NCBI RefSeq assembly: GCF_031729055.1
Contig: NZ_JAVMIP010000001.1
Span: forward strand, 310,001-374,000
Length of the DNA stretch: 64,000 bases
Reading direction: 5' to 3'
Source: Pseudocalidococcus azoricus BACA0444
GTDB taxonomy: Bacteria > Cyanobacteriota > Cyanobacteriia > Thermosynechococcales > Thermosynechococcaceae
Under the pieces are notes generated by a model, which had not been told where the DNA came from, did no database searches, and saw only the letters and a list, made by a program, of their open reading frames with translations. The translations under genes were made by a program, and so were the position numbers. This document shows, one piece after another, positions 1 through 9,085 of the stretch. Positions within the stretch are counted from its first letter, which is position 1; each line of letters begins with the position of its first letter.

Positions 1-393
1 ATGGCTCCATCCCCCAAACGTTCCGGCCCGCGCAAGCAAAAGCGCAATGTTCCCAGCGGCGTGGCCCACATCCAATCCACCTTCAATAACACAATTATTT
101 CGATTACGGACACCAACGGTGAGGTCATTTCTTGGGCCTCTGCCGGTTCCAGTGGCTTTAAGGGGGCCAAAAAAGGGACTCCCTTTGCGGCTCAAACTGC
201 AGCGGACAGTGCGGCCCGGTGGGCGATTGACCAGGGAATGCGCCAGATTGAGGTGATGGTCAGTGGCCCAGGCTCGGGACGGGAAACTGCAATTCGCGCC
301 CTCCAAGGCTCAGGCCTGGAAATTACCTTGATTCGGGATGTCACCCCCATTCCCCACAACGGTTGTCGGCCCCCCAAACGGCGACGAGTTTAG
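1..393 (+). CDS. rpsK: 30S ribosomal protein S11
   Basis: S11 sits on the platform of the small ribosomal subunit and contacts 16S rRNA near the mRNA exit site. The 130-residue product has the family hallmarks: the [15 protein letters not shown] stretch near residue 17, the glycine-rich [17 protein letters not shown] block near residue 48, the GPGSGRE motif near residue 88, and the basic tail ending [13 protein letters not shown]. The window begins exactly on its ATG, so its promoter and ribosome-binding site lie outside. It is followed by rpoA after 26 bases, the usual cyanobacterial order. Identification is essentially certain. Confidence 0.98.
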   Translation: MAPSPKRSGPRKQKRNVPSGVAHIQSTFNNTIISITDTNGEVISWASAGSSGFKGAKKGTPFAAQTAADSAARWAIDQGMRQIEVMVSGPGSGRETAIRALQGSGLEITLIRDVTPIPHNGCRPPKRRRV

Positions 394-419
394 AGCTAAC
401 AGCAGGAGAATTTGGCTCA

Positions 420-1376
420 ATGTCTTATCAGATTGAATGTGTAGAAACTCGGGTTAATCCCGATTCCAGCCATTATGGCCGCTTTGTCCTCCAACCCTTA
501 GAACGGGGGCAGGGGATGACTGTTGGCAATGCCTTACGGCGTATCCTCTTGTCTAGCTTGGTGGGAACAGCAGTCACCGCCGTCCGAATTGCAGGTGTCA
601 CCCATGAATTTATGACCATTCCGGGGGTGCGGGAAGATGTCATGGATATTCTCCTGCAAATGAAGCAGCTTGTTTTGCGTAGTTATACCAATGAACCCCA
701 AATTGGTCGCCTGCATATCCAAGGGCCTGCAACCGTCACAGCCGATGATATTCAACTGTCTTCCGATGTTGAAGTCATTAATCCAGGCCATTACATTGCC
801 ACCTTAATGCCGGAAGCGACCTTGGAAATGGAATTCAAGATTGAGCGGGGAACTGGCTACCGGAGCATTGATCGCAGTCGAGATGACCGTTTGGCCCTTG
901 ACTATTTGCAACTCGATGCGGTGTTTATGCCTGTCCAGAAGGTGAATTACACCGTTGATGATATTCGGGTTGGGGGGCCTGGAGAGGATGATCGCCCCTT
1001 CAAGGATCGTTTGACCTTGGAAATTTGGACGAATGGCAGTATCAGCCCCCAAGAAGCATTGAGCCAATCGGCAAGCATTTTGGTGGAATTATTTAATCCC
1101 CTCAAGGAAGCTCCCCTCCATACGGCGGAACTTACCCGTGGGGATGACAATGATGAAGCTGGTCAAATTCAAATTGAAAGTTTGAATTTATCGGTGCGGG
1201 CCTACAACTGCTTGAAGCGGGCCCAAATCAATTCGGTGGCCGATCTCCTGGAATATTCCCAGGAAGACTTGCTTGAAATTAAGAACTTTGGGCAAAAGTC
1301 AGCGGAAGAAGTGATCGAAGCCCTGCAAAAACACTTGGGGATTACCTTGCCACCCCAGAAACCAGCCCGTAATTAG
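420..1376 (+). CDS. rpoA: DNA-directed RNA polymerase subunit alpha
   Basis: The alpha subunit dimerises to nucleate RNA polymerase assembly, and its C-terminal domain contacts UP elements and activators. The reading frame opens earlier (363), but the start is placed at the ATG at 420: an AGGAG lies at 404-408 and the product then begins MSYQIECVETRV, the usual cyanobacterial start. The N-terminal dimerisation domain spans roughly residues 1-230, with GMTVGNALRRILLSS as its signature. The C-terminal domain, roughly 255-310, contains the helix-hairpin-helix segment LEIKNFGQKSAEEV. At 318 residues the length is normal. It lies in the ribosomal block between rpsK and rplQ and is presumably cotranscribed with them. 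Confidence 0.97.
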   Translation: MSYQIECVETRVNPDSSHYGRFVLQPLERGQGMTVGNALRRILLSSLVGTAVTAVRIAGVTHEFMTIPGVREDVMDILLQMKQLVLRSYTNEPQIGRLHIQGPATVTADDIQLSSDVEVINPGHYIATLMPEATLEMEFKIERGTGYRSIDRSRDDRLALDYLQLDAVFMPVQKVNYTVDDIRVGGPGEDDRPFKDRLTLEIWTNGSISPQEALSQSASILVELFNPLKEAPLHTAELTRGDDNDEAGQIQIESLNLSVRAYNCLKRAQINSVADLLEYSQEDLLEIKNFGQKSAEEVIEALQKHLGITLPPQKPARN

Positions 1377-1397
1377 TGGAGTCTTGGAGGTATTATT

Positions 1398-1748
1398 ATG
1401 CGTCACCGTTGTCGTGTCCCCCAGTTAAGTTTGCCTGCGGATCAACGTAAGGCCCTGTTGCGGAGTTTAACCACGGAGTTAATTCGCCACGGTCGGATCA
1501 CCACCACCAAAGTTCGAGCTAAAGCTGTTCAAGCCCATGCGGACAAAATGATCACCCTGGCTAAGGATGGATCACTAGCAGCGCGACGGCAGGCCTTGGG
1601 ATACATTTTTGACAAGAACTTAGTCCATTCCCTCTTTGCCCAGGCCCCTGAACGCTATGGCCAACGGACTGGTGGTTATACCCGGATTATCCGCACCGTC
1701 CGCCGCCGGGGTGATAATGCGGAAATGGCTGTGATTGAGTTAGTTTAA
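1398..1748 (+). CDS. rplQ: 50S ribosomal protein L17
   Basis: L17 is a large-subunit protein near the peptide exit tunnel. The 116-residue product begins [34 protein letters not shown], the standard L17 N-terminal region, and carries the conserved [19 protein letters not shown] ending. A GGAGG-like site (TTGGAGG, 1384-1390) precedes the ATG. It lies 21 bases after rpoA and 12 bases before truA, so it is part of the same operon. Confidence 0.97.
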   Translation: MRHRCRVPQLSLPADQRKALLRSLTTELIRHGRITTTKVRAKAVQAHADKMITLAKDGSLAARRQALGYIFDKNLVHSLFAQAPERYGQRTGGYTRIIRTVRRRGDNAEMAVIELV

Positions 1749-1760
1749 CGAGCAACTATC

Positions 1761-2609
1761 ATGGCAGGCCTGGTCGGAGATACACAACAGCGAATCGCCT
1801 TGGTTATTCAATACCTGGGGACTCACTATCATGGCTGGCAATGGCAACCCCGACAACGGAGCATCCAGTCCGAAATTGAGTCGGCTATTAGTGGAGTGCT
1901 CGGTGAACCGGTTCGTTTACATGGGGCCGGTCGCACTGATACTGGGGTACACGCCGCTGCCCAAGTCGCCCATTTTGATACCAATGCTGTAATTCCTGCC
2001 CATCGCTGGCCAGCCATCCTCAATGGTCGGTTACCCAAGGACATTTTAGTTCGGGGGGCAGTGGCGGTTTCTTTGCCCTGGCACGCAAGGTTTTCGGCGA
2101 TTTGGCGGCGGTATCGGTACACCCTCTATACGGATCCGCTGCCGAATTTGTTTTTAGCTCCCCTGGCCTGGCATTACTATCACCACGATCTTGATGTCAG
2201 TCAAATGCAGGCAGCTTTAGAGCCACTCCTTGGGCAGCAAAACCTGGCCACCTTTGAACGGGCTGGATCAAGTCGTCCCCATACTTGGGTGGAAGTTCAA
2301 GAAGTCTCCTGTCAACGGCGGGGGGCAGTAGTAGAAATTGAAGTCCAGGCCAGTGGCTTTCTTTACGGGATGATGCGGCTATTAGTTGGCCTATTGGTAC
2401 AGGTTGGCTCTGGGCAGCGTTCTAGTTTAGACTTTACCCGGATTTGGCAGCAAAATTGTCGCGATGAAGTCAAGTATTCGGCTCCGGCCAAGGGACTTTG
2501 CTTATTGCGGGTTGGCTATCCAGATTTTCCTCTATCCCAGGAGGTGTGGTTTGATACCTTGCCTCGCTGGTGTCTATCCCCGGCTCATCCAGATTTGTCC
2601 ATTGCTTGA
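1761..2609 (+). CDS. truA: tRNA pseudouridine(38-40) synthase TruA
   Basis: TruA isomerises uridines 38, 39 and 40 in the anticodon arm of many tRNAs to pseudouridine. The 282-residue protein shows the catalytic motif GAGRTDTGVHA, with the nucleophilic aspartate at residue 60, the YHGWQWQ segment near residues 23-29, and the GFLYGMMRLLVG segment near the C-terminus. It lies between rplQ and rplM, a placement known from cyanobacteria and other bacteria, and was probably kept there because the product acts in translation. The last 20 or so residues are lineage-variable. Confidence 0.95.
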   Translation: MAGLVGDTQQRIALVIQYLGTHYHGWQWQPRQRSIQSEIESAISGVLGEPVRLHGAGRTDTGVHAAAQVAHFDTNAVIPAHRWPAILNGRLPKDILVRGAVAVSLPWHARFSAIWRRYRYTLYTDPLPNLFLAPLAWHYYHHDLDVSQMQAALEPLLGQQNLATFERAGSSRPHTWVEVQEVSCQRRGAVVEIEVQASGFLYGMMRLLVGLLVQVGSGQRSSLDFTRIWQQNCRDEVKYSAPAKGLCLLRVGYPDFPLSQEVWFDTLPRWCLSPAHPDLSIA

Positions 2610-2651
2610 TCCCTTGCTTAGTCACTGCCTAATCACCATGAGAATAATCCT

Positions 2652-3116
2652 ATGACCACAACGAATCTAAATAAAACCTATTTACCCCCTGTCGCGGAAC
2701 TGGAACCCCAATGGTACGTCATTGATGCTGCCGATCAGCGGTTAGGGCGTTTGGCAACCGAAGCAGCCCGCGTGTTACGGGGAAAAAACAAACCCACCTA
2801 CACCCCCCACATGGACACAGGTGACTTTTTAGTGATTATCAACGCGGAGAAAGTGGCGGTTACGGGGAAAAAACGGAGCCAAAAAGTGTATCGCCGCCAT
2901 TCGGGTCGGCCCGGCGGGATGAAAACGGAGACCTTTACCCAACTCCAGGCCCGGATTCCTGAGCGGATTATTGAGCAAGCGATCAAAGGGATGCTGCCCA
3001 AAAATTCCTTGGGACGGAAACTGTTCACTAAACTGAAAGTCTATGCTGGCCCCAATCATCCCCACACGGCCCAAAAGCCAGAAACTCTAACCATTTCTAC
3101 AATCCCAGGAGTGTAA
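2652..3116 (+). CDS. rplM: 50S ribosomal protein L13
   Basis: L13 is an early-assembling large-subunit protein. The 154-residue product contains the family signature around residues 20-60 ([25 protein letters not shown], in part) and the [26 protein letters not shown] region near residue 115. It is four bases upstream of rpsI, the near-universal L13-S9 gene pair, so the two are translated from one message. The N-terminal extension of about 15 residues relative to E. coli is typical of cyanobacteria. Confidence 0.97.
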   Translation: MTTTNLNKTYLPPVAELEPQWYVIDAADQRLGRLATEAARVLRGKNKPTYTPHMDTGDFLVIINAEKVAVTGKKRSQKVYRRHSGRPGGMKTETFTQLQARIPERIIEQAIKGMLPKNSLGRKLFTKLKVYAGPNHPHTAQKPETLTISTIPGV

Positions 3117-3120
3117 TTCC

Positions 3121-3531
3121 ATGCAAATTGCCGAATCTAAGCGGGCTGTTTATCTTGGTACGGGCCGGCGGAAGTCTTCGATTGCCAGGGTGCGTCTTGT
3201 CCCCGGTACGGGTCAACTGATCATCAATGATCGCCCCGGTGAGCAGTATCTCAATTTCAACCCCGGCTATATTGCCCTCGCCAAAGCCCCCCTAGAAACC
3301 CTGGGGCTGGAAAGTAGCTACGATATTCTTGTGAATGCCCATGGCGGTGGTTTAACCGGCCAGGCCGACTCCATTCGCTTAGGTGTTGCCCGGGCCTTAT
3401 GCCAGTTGGATGGGGAAAATCGTAAACCCCTGAAAGTGGAAGGCTATCTCACTCGGGATCCACGGGCTAAGGAACGGAAAAAATATGGATTGCGGAAAGC
3501 GCGCAAAGCCCCGCAATATTCCAAACGTTAA
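3121..3531 (+). CDS. rpsI: 30S ribosomal protein S9
   Basis: S9 reaches into the decoding area of the small subunit, where its C-terminal tail touches the P-site tRNA. The 136-residue product has the [17 protein letters not shown] motif near residue 14, the [19 protein letters not shown] block near residue 75, and the conserved basic ending [17 protein letters not shown] with the terminal arginine that contacts tRNA. It follows rplM after four bases. Confidence 0.97.
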   Translation: MQIAESKRAVYLGTGRRKSSIARVRLVPGTGQLIINDRPGEQYLNFNPGYIALAKAPLETLGLESSYDILVNAHGGGLTGQADSIRLGVARALCQLDGENRKPLKVEGYLTRDPRAKERKKYGLRKARKAPQYSKR

Positions 3532-3595
3532 TTTGGCAATTCGCAACCTTTTAAAAATCAGCCAATCTTTTCTTTCAGTACATCGGAGCCTAACT

Positions 3596-3856
3596 ATGCC
3601 CAAAGCAAATATTCATCCTGAGTGGTATCCCGAAGCCAAAGTTTACTGCAACGGCGAACTAGTCATGACCGTTGGCTCAACCAAACCGGAACTCCATGTG
3701 GATGTCTGGTCAGGGAATCATCCCTTCTTTACTGGAACTCAGAAAATTCTCGATGCTGAAGGTCGGGTCGAGCGATTCCGCCGGAAATATAGTCGGGAAG
3801 GGGCGGTCAAGGGCAATCGGCCGACCAAAGCTAAAGCGAGTCAAGACAAAAAATAA
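3596..3856 (+). CDS. rpmE: 50S ribosomal protein L31
   Basis: L31 bridges the two ribosomal subunits at the central protuberance. The frame is open from 3485, but that part overlaps rpsI and the family begins MPKANIHPEWYPEAKVYCNGE, so the start is the ATG at 3596. The product is 86 residues. It keeps the SGNHPFFTGTQK core but lacks the CxxC zinc pair, having a single cysteine in VYCNGE, which makes it a zinc-independent form as usual in cyanobacteria. It closes the ribosomal block. Confidence 0.95.
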   Translation: MPKANIHPEWYPEAKVYCNGELVMTVGSTKPELHVDVWSGNHPFFTGTQKILDAEGRVERFRRKYSREGAVKGNRPTKAKASQDKK

Positions 3857-3892
3857 GCCTTGCCAAAAACCTAAATTCCAGTCTGGCTGTCT

Positions 3893-4513
3893 TTAGGGAT
3901 GAATTTGTTCGAGAATTCCCCGGAGGCGGTCATAGTCTTCTTTTAGGAGAGTATTTAAGTTACGGCCGGCTTGGATTAACCAGGCCTGGTCATAGTTTTG
4001 CTGCTGATACATTTGTCGTAAGGTGGCTGCGATGACGGCATCCACTGGGCCGCCCCTGAAATGCAGAATTGTCCGTAAAAATAGGGGATTTTGGGCAAAG
4101 GGGCTGAGTTCCAGACCAGTGCAGGGATAGACGGCCTGGTGGAGTTGGGGGGGCTGAGGTGGGAGATGCTGATAAGTTTGTCCATTGCCTTGAAAGCCCA
4201 TAATTGCGGCCCGAAATTCAGCTTTGATCATCGCAAAAATCTGGGGCTGCTCTAGGCGCAATTGCTGGAGGCTCAGTCCCAAGGCCTGGGCCCGATGAAT
4301 AGAGTCCATCGGAGCAGCCGCAGCATAACAGACAATGGCATAAACCGTTTGCCCGCTCAGTTCATCAATGGTCTTAACCCAACTTCCTAGGCCTGGTAAA
4401 ACCGGAAAATCTAAATTTGGACTCTCTAGACATTGGGCCGTAAACTCAGCCGTACTGGTGGCAATCACCTCCGCAAAGGGGGATATCGGTGTATCCTTTT
4501 TTTTCAAGTTCAT
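3893..4513 (-). CDS. HAS-barrel domain protein, cyanobacterial conserved
   Basis: The 206-residue product belongs to a cyanobacterial family I recognise by the order of its blocks: the N-terminal AEVIATSTAEFTAQC, then GSWVKT followed by a YAIVCYAAAAPMDS strand, then the AEFRAAIMGF segment, then HLPPQPPQLHQAVYPC near residue 125. The HAS barrel is a small beta barrel first seen at the N-terminus of HerA-type ATPases; here no ATPase domain follows, and the remainder is helical. No catalytic residues are evident. It is convergent with the ribosomal operon, with 36 bases between the stop codons. The biological role is unknown. Confidence 0.75.
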   Translation of the reverse strand: MNLKKKDTPISPFAEVIATSTAEFTAQCLESPNLDFPVLPGLGSWVKTIDELSGQTVYAIVCYAAAAPMDSIHRAQALGLSLQQLRLEQPQIFAMIKAEFRAAIMGFQGNGQTYQHLPPQPPQLHQAVYPCTGLELSPFAQNPLFLRTILHFRGGPVDAVIAATLRQMYQQQNYDQAWLIQAGRNLNTLLKEDYDRLRGILEQIHP

Positions 4514-5017
4514 GGATGAGTTGTCAGACCAAGATATTTAACGAAGGTCAGAGTGCTAGCCATTATAACGTTACTCAGATTTTCTAAGAGAAAATAAGCC
4601 TCAAAAGCATTGCCGACAAAGTATTTTCTGCCCGACCTCTACTTAGTCCTGAGTGAGTTATCTCAACCATCTAGAGTAACCCTCAGTAACCGTGTTTATT
4701 AAGAAAGCCCAGGTAGCATTTTTCTTTGTTGCCTCGTCTCAGATATCTAAGTTCTCAGTTAATAGTTCTATTTCTTAAGTTAATTTATGTTTGCCGCCAA
4801 TCCATTCTGTTAAGTTGTGGCGGTCGGCGGAGTTAAATTTCGGACTAAACTAGAGGAAGCTGTTAAAAGTCATTGCCTATGACATGACTGATGGGCATCC
4901 TCAGCTTTCCTAGGGTCTCTCTAGGGTTAGGGTTTAACATTACCTATGGGTTGATGGGCATGGCCCTAGGCTATAAGCATCCCGATAGTTCTTGGCAATC
5001 TTGTTAGGGCAAATGTT
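4514..5017. other. 504-base intergenic region with three possible hairpins
   Basis: No coding frame is convincing here. The region separates two divergent genes and should hold both promoters. I see three inverted repeats: CCGCCA (4794-4799) with TGGCGG (4818-4823); AGAGGAAGCTG (4852-4862) with CAGCTTTCCT (4902-4911), which encloses a second small stem GTCAT/ATGAC (4869-4883); and CTAGGG (4921-4926) with CCCTAG (4964-4969). They could be a structured leader of the downstream hydrolase gene or a small RNA. No known RNA family was recognised. Confidence 0.35.
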
Positions 5018-6769
5018 GTGGACAGTTATCGCCCCCTGTTCCAGTTGGCTGATGTGCGACCGTTGATTCAGTCTCTGGCGCGGGTTATGCGGGTTGGGGT
5101 GATCGGTGTGATGTTAGCCTGGGGACAGCCAATTCTTGTATTTGGGGCAGAGCGGGTTGTCGTCAGTTACTTCATTCTCGAACGCTCCATTAGCTTGTCA
5201 GAGTTAACCCACTACGCTGAAACTGGAAAGACCTCTAGACGTTTACGAGCCTATTTAGACGCTTTGGCCCCTCATCAACGGGAACAGCTACGCACAGCAT
5301 TGCAAGAACGATTAATCTTGGAGCCTGTGGCAGTGGCCCAGTTACTCTATTCACCCTTGGGTGAGGCAATGTTGGAACAGGTCAGTACGGTGGTTCAGTC
5401 AGAATCGCGCCAGGCCAATGCCCAAGCCTTACGGGCCGCCCTGATTCTCGCCGCTACAGATCCCCAAGGACTTTCGGCCTTGAGCTTAATTCGTCACTAT
5501 CCAGCTAAAGCAATGCGGGTAGATTTAACCAAGGGCTTAGAAATCCTGAAAACCTTTCAACTGCTAGTGCGGCAGAGTCAATCTGTTTTGGCTAGTGTCC
5601 GTCAACAAAGCCAGGCTGAGGCGGCTAACCAGGCCCCGATTTCGCCCCAATCCATGCAGGCCTTAACGGAGCCGGGGCCTTGGCGTGTCCAGGTTCTTTC
5701 TTGGACGGTTACTGATAATTCCTCAATCCGATTGGCGCGCACAGGCCAACCCCGCACCCTCAATGTAGAAGTCTATCTACCCACGCCACCCCCACCCACC
5801 CCGATTCCCCTCGTGGTGATTTCCCACGGTTTAGGTGCCGATCGCTACAGTTATGCCTATTTGGGGGAACACTTAGCCTCCCATGGTTTGGCGGTGGCAG
5901 CGATTGAACATCCGGGTAGCTCAATGCAACATTTATTGTCCTTTTCAGGGGGAGACTCGGACAGTCTGCGGGCTGGGCAGGAATTTATTGATCGTCCCTT
6001 GGATATTTCATTTATTTTGAATCAGTTAAGCCAATATCCCGCCTATTTACGGCCTTGGCCAGGACGCGTCAACCCCCAAGAAGTGCTAGTGATTGGGCAA
6101 TCCTTTGGTGGATATACGGCCTTAAGATTGGCAGGCGCAGCCTTAAATCGGGCCAAACTGAAGCAAAATTGTCCACCATCCCTCAGTGCCTCCCTGAATG
6201 TCTCACTCCTCCTCCAATGCCAGGCCCTGTCGCTTCCTCCAGATACAGATAACTTGACTGACCCTCGCGTCAAGGCCGTTTTGGCTATCAACCCCATCAG
6301 TAGCAAAATTTTTGGTCCGGCTGGATTAGCGGCGGTACGCGTTCCCGTGATGATAGTTGCTGGGAGTGCCGATACCATTGCCCCAGCCCTAGCCGAACAG
6401 GTACTTCCCTTTACTTGGCTCAAGACTCCCCACCGCTATCTGGTCTTGATGGATGAGGCGACCCATTTTTCTACCATTGGCCAATCCCAAGCTGATACCA
6501 CAGGGATGCCGATCCCAATAGCTCTAATTGGCCCGACTCCACGCCAATCGCGATATTATTTACGGGCGTTGAGTTTAGCCTTTGTGAATACCTATCTCCA
6601 CCAGGATCAATCGATGGAGGTCTATCTGAGTGCGGCGGCGGCCCAGGCCTTGAGTCAACCTCCCTTAACCATTCACATTACTCAGGCCTGGAATGCGACA
6701 GCCCTCAATTCCGCGTTGCAAAACCTAGATCAACCTGTTTCGCCCCCTCCTGTTATGCTGGCCCACTAG
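5018..6769 (+). CDS. Secreted alpha/beta hydrolase with N-terminal DUF1400 domain
   Basis: The 583-residue protein starts at a GTG. An ATG at 5087 (residue 24) gives a shorter product that begins directly with a hydrophobic signal-like stretch (MRVGVIGVMLAWGQPILVFGAE), and either start may be used. Residues about 47-180 match DUF1400, a domain found ahead of hydrolases in cyanobacteria (AERVVVSYFILERSISLSEL, LYSPLGEAMLEQV). The C-terminal half is an alpha/beta hydrolase: SHGLGADRYSYAYLGEHLASHG for the oxyanion region, nucleophile Ser362 in GQSFGGY, an acidic residue in AGSADTIAP, and the histidine in ATHFST. The substrate is unknown; lipase or esterase activity in the periplasm is the likely class. 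It lies just upstream of the DUF39 gene, on the same strand. Confidence 0.85.
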   Translation: MDSYRPLFQLADVRPLIQSLARVMRVGVIGVMLAWGQPILVFGAERVVVSYFILERSISLSELTHYAETGKTSRRLRAYLDALAPHQREQLRTALQERLILEPVAVAQLLYSPLGEAMLEQVSTVVQSESRQANAQALRAALILAATDPQGLSALSLIRHYPAKAMRVDLTKGLEILKTFQLLVRQSQSVLASVRQQSQAEAANQAPISPQSMQALTEPGPWRVQVLSWTVTDNSSIRLARTGQPRTLNVEVYLPTPPPPTPIPLVVISHGLGADRYSYAYLGEHLASHGLAVAAIEHPGSSMQHLLSFSGGDSDSLRAGQEFIDRPLDISFILNQLSQYPAYLRPWPGRVNPQEVLVIGQSFGGYTALRLAGAALNRAKLKQNCPPSLSASLNVSLLLQCQALSLPPDTDNLTDPRVKAVLAINPISSKIFGPAGLAAVRVPVMIVAGSADTIAPALAEQVLPFTWLKTPHRYLVLMDEATHFSTIGQSQADTTGMPIPIALIGPTPRQSRYYLRALSLAFVNTYLHQDQSMEVYLSAAAAQALSQPPLTIHITQAWNATALNSALQNLDQPVSPPPVMLAH

Positions 6770-6783
6770 AGCTTATTGTTTTC

Positions 6784-7950
6784 ATGCGCACCATTGCCGA
6801 AATTAACGCCAAAATCCAAGCTGGCAGAGCAACTGTCTGGACAGTCGATCAGGTGAAAGCCCAGGCCAAGGAGTTGGGGATTCCTGAAATTGCCAACCGG
6901 GTGGATGTGGTAACTACCGGCACCTTTGAAGCAATGGAAGCATCAGGGGGGATGATCAACCTGGGGCCAACGGATCCGCCGATTAAGCTGCGGCAATGCT
7001 GGTTAGATGGGGTTCCGGCCTATACGGGGTTTGGGGCTGTGGATTTGTACATTGGGGCAGCCAAAGCAGTGGAATCTCCCCTCGAAACAGACATGGAAGA
7101 ACGGGGCGGGGGGCAGGTCATTGCCAATCTCATTGCCGGGAAGCCAGTACAACTGCGGGCGACGGGCCAAGTGACGGACTGTTATCCACGGGCCAGCTTT
7201 GAAACCACAATTACCAAAGACACCATCAACCAGTTTTATCTCTATAATCCCCGGAATCTTTATCAAAATTTTATTGTTGGGGTGAATGGCGGTGAACGGT
7301 TACTTCATACTTATCTAGGCCCTCTACAACCCCAACTTGGTAATGCGGTTTATGCCCATCCAGGGGCTTCGGCTCCGTTGCTGAATGATCCTCACTTGCG
7401 TTTGATTGGGATTGGAACACGGATCTTTTTAGGGGGTGGAATTGGTTATGTGGCCTGGGAAGGGACGCAACATTTTCCCTTACAAAAACGCCTCGAAAAT
7501 CAAACTCCCATTGGCCCAGCGGCGACTCTGGCTTTAATTGGTGATGCTAAAACCATGACACCTGAATGGGTGCGGGGCTGCTATTTTAAGCATTATGGTT
7601 CCTCTTTAATGTTAGGAGTGGGAATTCCCTTACCTGTGTTGGATGAACGGGTCATTTATCACTGTGCGGTACAAGATGAGGAGGTGGTGGCCCCGGTGGT
7701 GGATTTTTCAATTCCGCGTCGAGTCCGTCCCACCTTTGGCCTGGTCAGTTATGCGCAACTTAAGTCTGGGAAGATCAAAATTGAAGGAAAAACCGTCCGT
7801 ACTGCGCCATTAAGTAGTATTTATCTCGGTCGGCAAGTGGCCAAAGAACTCCAGGCCTGGATCCAAACCGGAAAATTTTTATTAACCGAACCCGTTGCCC
7901 CTTTGGCTATGGATCGGGCCTTTCTACCCCAAAACCTCTGGGAAAGCTAG
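6784..7950 (+). CDS. DUF39 / homocysteine biosynthesis family protein
   Basis: The 388-residue product matches the DUF39 (HcyBio) family over its whole length, beginning with the MRTIAEINAKI start, the VVTTGTFEAMEASGGMINLG block near residue 45 and the GGGIGYVAWEGTQH block near residue 220. In methanogens, members of this family are implicated in sulfur insertion to make homocysteine from aspartate semialdehyde. Whether the cyanobacterial protein does the same is not established. No CBS or ferredoxin domain is attached. It follows the hydrolase gene by 14 bases and may be cotranscribed with it. Confidence 0.85.
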   Translation: MRTIAEINAKIQAGRATVWTVDQVKAQAKELGIPEIANRVDVVTTGTFEAMEASGGMINLGPTDPPIKLRQCWLDGVPAYTGFGAVDLYIGAAKAVESPLETDMEERGGGQVIANLIAGKPVQLRATGQVTDCYPRASFETTITKDTINQFYLYNPRNLYQNFIVGVNGGERLLHTYLGPLQPQLGNAVYAHPGASAPLLNDPHLRLIGIGTRIFLGGGIGYVAWEGTQHFPLQKRLENQTPIGPAATLALIGDAKTMTPEWVRGCYFKHYGSSLMLGVGIPLPVLDERVIYHCAVQDEEVVAPVVDFSIPRRVRPTFGLVSYAQLKSGKIKIEGKTVRTAPLSSIYLGRQVAKELQAWIQTGKFLLTEPVAPLAMDRAFLPQNLWES

Positions 7951-7979
7951 ACCGCCGGTCGGAAATTTAACGAGTTGTT

Positions 7980-8027
7980 GGTGCAGACGGCTATCCGGGG
8001 GATAATCAAAGGGAATGGCCGTTCACC
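7980..8027 (+). other. Possible structured RNA upstream of the EAL gene
   Basis: A nested inverted repeat is visible in the 160-base gap before the EAL gene. GGTG and ACGG on the left (7980-7990) pair with CCGT and CACC on the right (8019-8027), with an inner ATCC/GGAT pair around a GGGG loop. There is no run of T after it, so it is a poor intrinsic terminator. It could be a leader structure for the phosphodiesterase gene. I could not match it to a known cyclic-di-GMP or glutamine riboswitch. Confidence 0.25.
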
Positions 8028-8128
8028 GCCAAATGCCTGATGACTCAAGGCCGTGATGGTACTGTCAAGCCATAATTTCTAGAGGAGTCAAAATCTGGCC
8101 ATTATTTTATTAATTGTTGTGGTTTCTG

Positions 8129-8908
8129 ATGATTGTTCAAGAGGATTTTTGTGATTTGGGCTGTGGAGAATGTTTGCACGGGGCGGATTTGGGCTTTGAC
8201 TTTACCATGGCCTTCCAACCGATTGTAAATATTCAAACCCAGAGCATTTTTGCCTACGAAGCCCTTGTGCGCGGCCTTCATCAAGAACCAGCCGGGATGA
8301 TTTTAGAGAAAATTAATCAAACCAATCGCTATCGCTTCGACCAGGCCTGTCGGGTCAAGGCCATCAAGCTGGCATCAGAGTTACAAATGCCCTGCTACTT
8401 GAGCATTAACTTTCTGCCCAATGCCGTATATCGCCCAGAGTTATGTATTCGGACAACATTAGCCGCTGCTGACGAATATGGGTTTCCCATTGACCAAATT
8501 ATTTTTGAAATTACGGAAGGGGAACGGGTTGAGGACCAGGCCCATTTACGGGAAATCATTGAATACTATCAAAAACGGGGCTTTAAGACCGCCATTGATG
8601 ACTTTGGGGCCGGCTATGCGGGGCTGAACTTGTTAGCAGAGTTTCAAACAGATTTTCTCAAGTTGGATATGGCCCTGATTCGCCACATTGAAACGGATCC
8701 GATTCGCCAGGCCATTGTTAAAGGAATTTTGCACGTTTGCCGGGATTTAGGCATTACTCCAATTGCGGAGGGAATCGAAACTGCGGCGGAATTGACCTCA
8801 ATCCAAGAGATGGGTATTGAATTGGTGCAAGGCTATTTCTTTGCCAAACCGGCCTTTGAAGCTTTGGGAGAACCGCAGTGGGGTTCAGAGCTATCTCCAA
8901 AAACGTAA
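8129..8908 (+). CDS. EAL-domain cyclic-di-GMP phosphodiesterase
   Basis: A stand-alone EAL domain of about 259 residues. EAL enzymes hydrolyse cyclic-di-GMP to linear pGpG using two metal ions. The expected residues are present: YEALVRG for the EAL motif, the asparagine of LSINF, the glutamate of FEITEG, the paired aspartates of IDDFGAGYAG, the lysine of FLKLDM, the glutamate of IAEGIE and the glutamine of VQGYFF, so it should be active. The YEALVRG variant is the type found in BLUF-linked EAL proteins, but no light-sensing domain is present. A CxxxC-like N-terminal segment (CDLGCGECLHG) precedes the domain and could bind a metal. The frame opens at a TTG at 8114; the ATG at 8129 was preferred. 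Confidence 0.88.
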   Translation: MIVQEDFCDLGCGECLHGADLGFDFTMAFQPIVNIQTQSIFAYEALVRGLHQEPAGMILEKINQTNRYRFDQACRVKAIKLASELQMPCYLSINFLPNAVYRPELCIRTTLAAADEYGFPIDQIIFEITEGERVEDQAHLREIIEYYQKRGFKTAIDDFGAGYAGLNLLAEFQTDFLKLDMALIRHIETDPIRQAIVKGILHVCRDLGITPIAEGIETAAELTSIQEMGIELVQGYFFAKPAFEALGEPQWGSELSPKT

Positions 8909-9085
8909 AAGTATTTCAAATTATATTATTCTTGCAAAGTTTATATGGTGATAATTGACAGTATCCTAGTTTGATTTGACCCTATCCAGAAACCAATCTT
9001 TATACCTGATTTGAAACAGTCCTCAGTCATAGTTAAAGTAAAGATTCCCATCGCGAGGATAAATCAGATCGTGGACAGAAATGAG

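Noticed and set aside
8011..8070. Glutamine (glnA-type) riboswitch
   Set aside because: CGTTCACC resembles part of that motif, but the downstream GACGGAAGTAGG and closing helix are missing.
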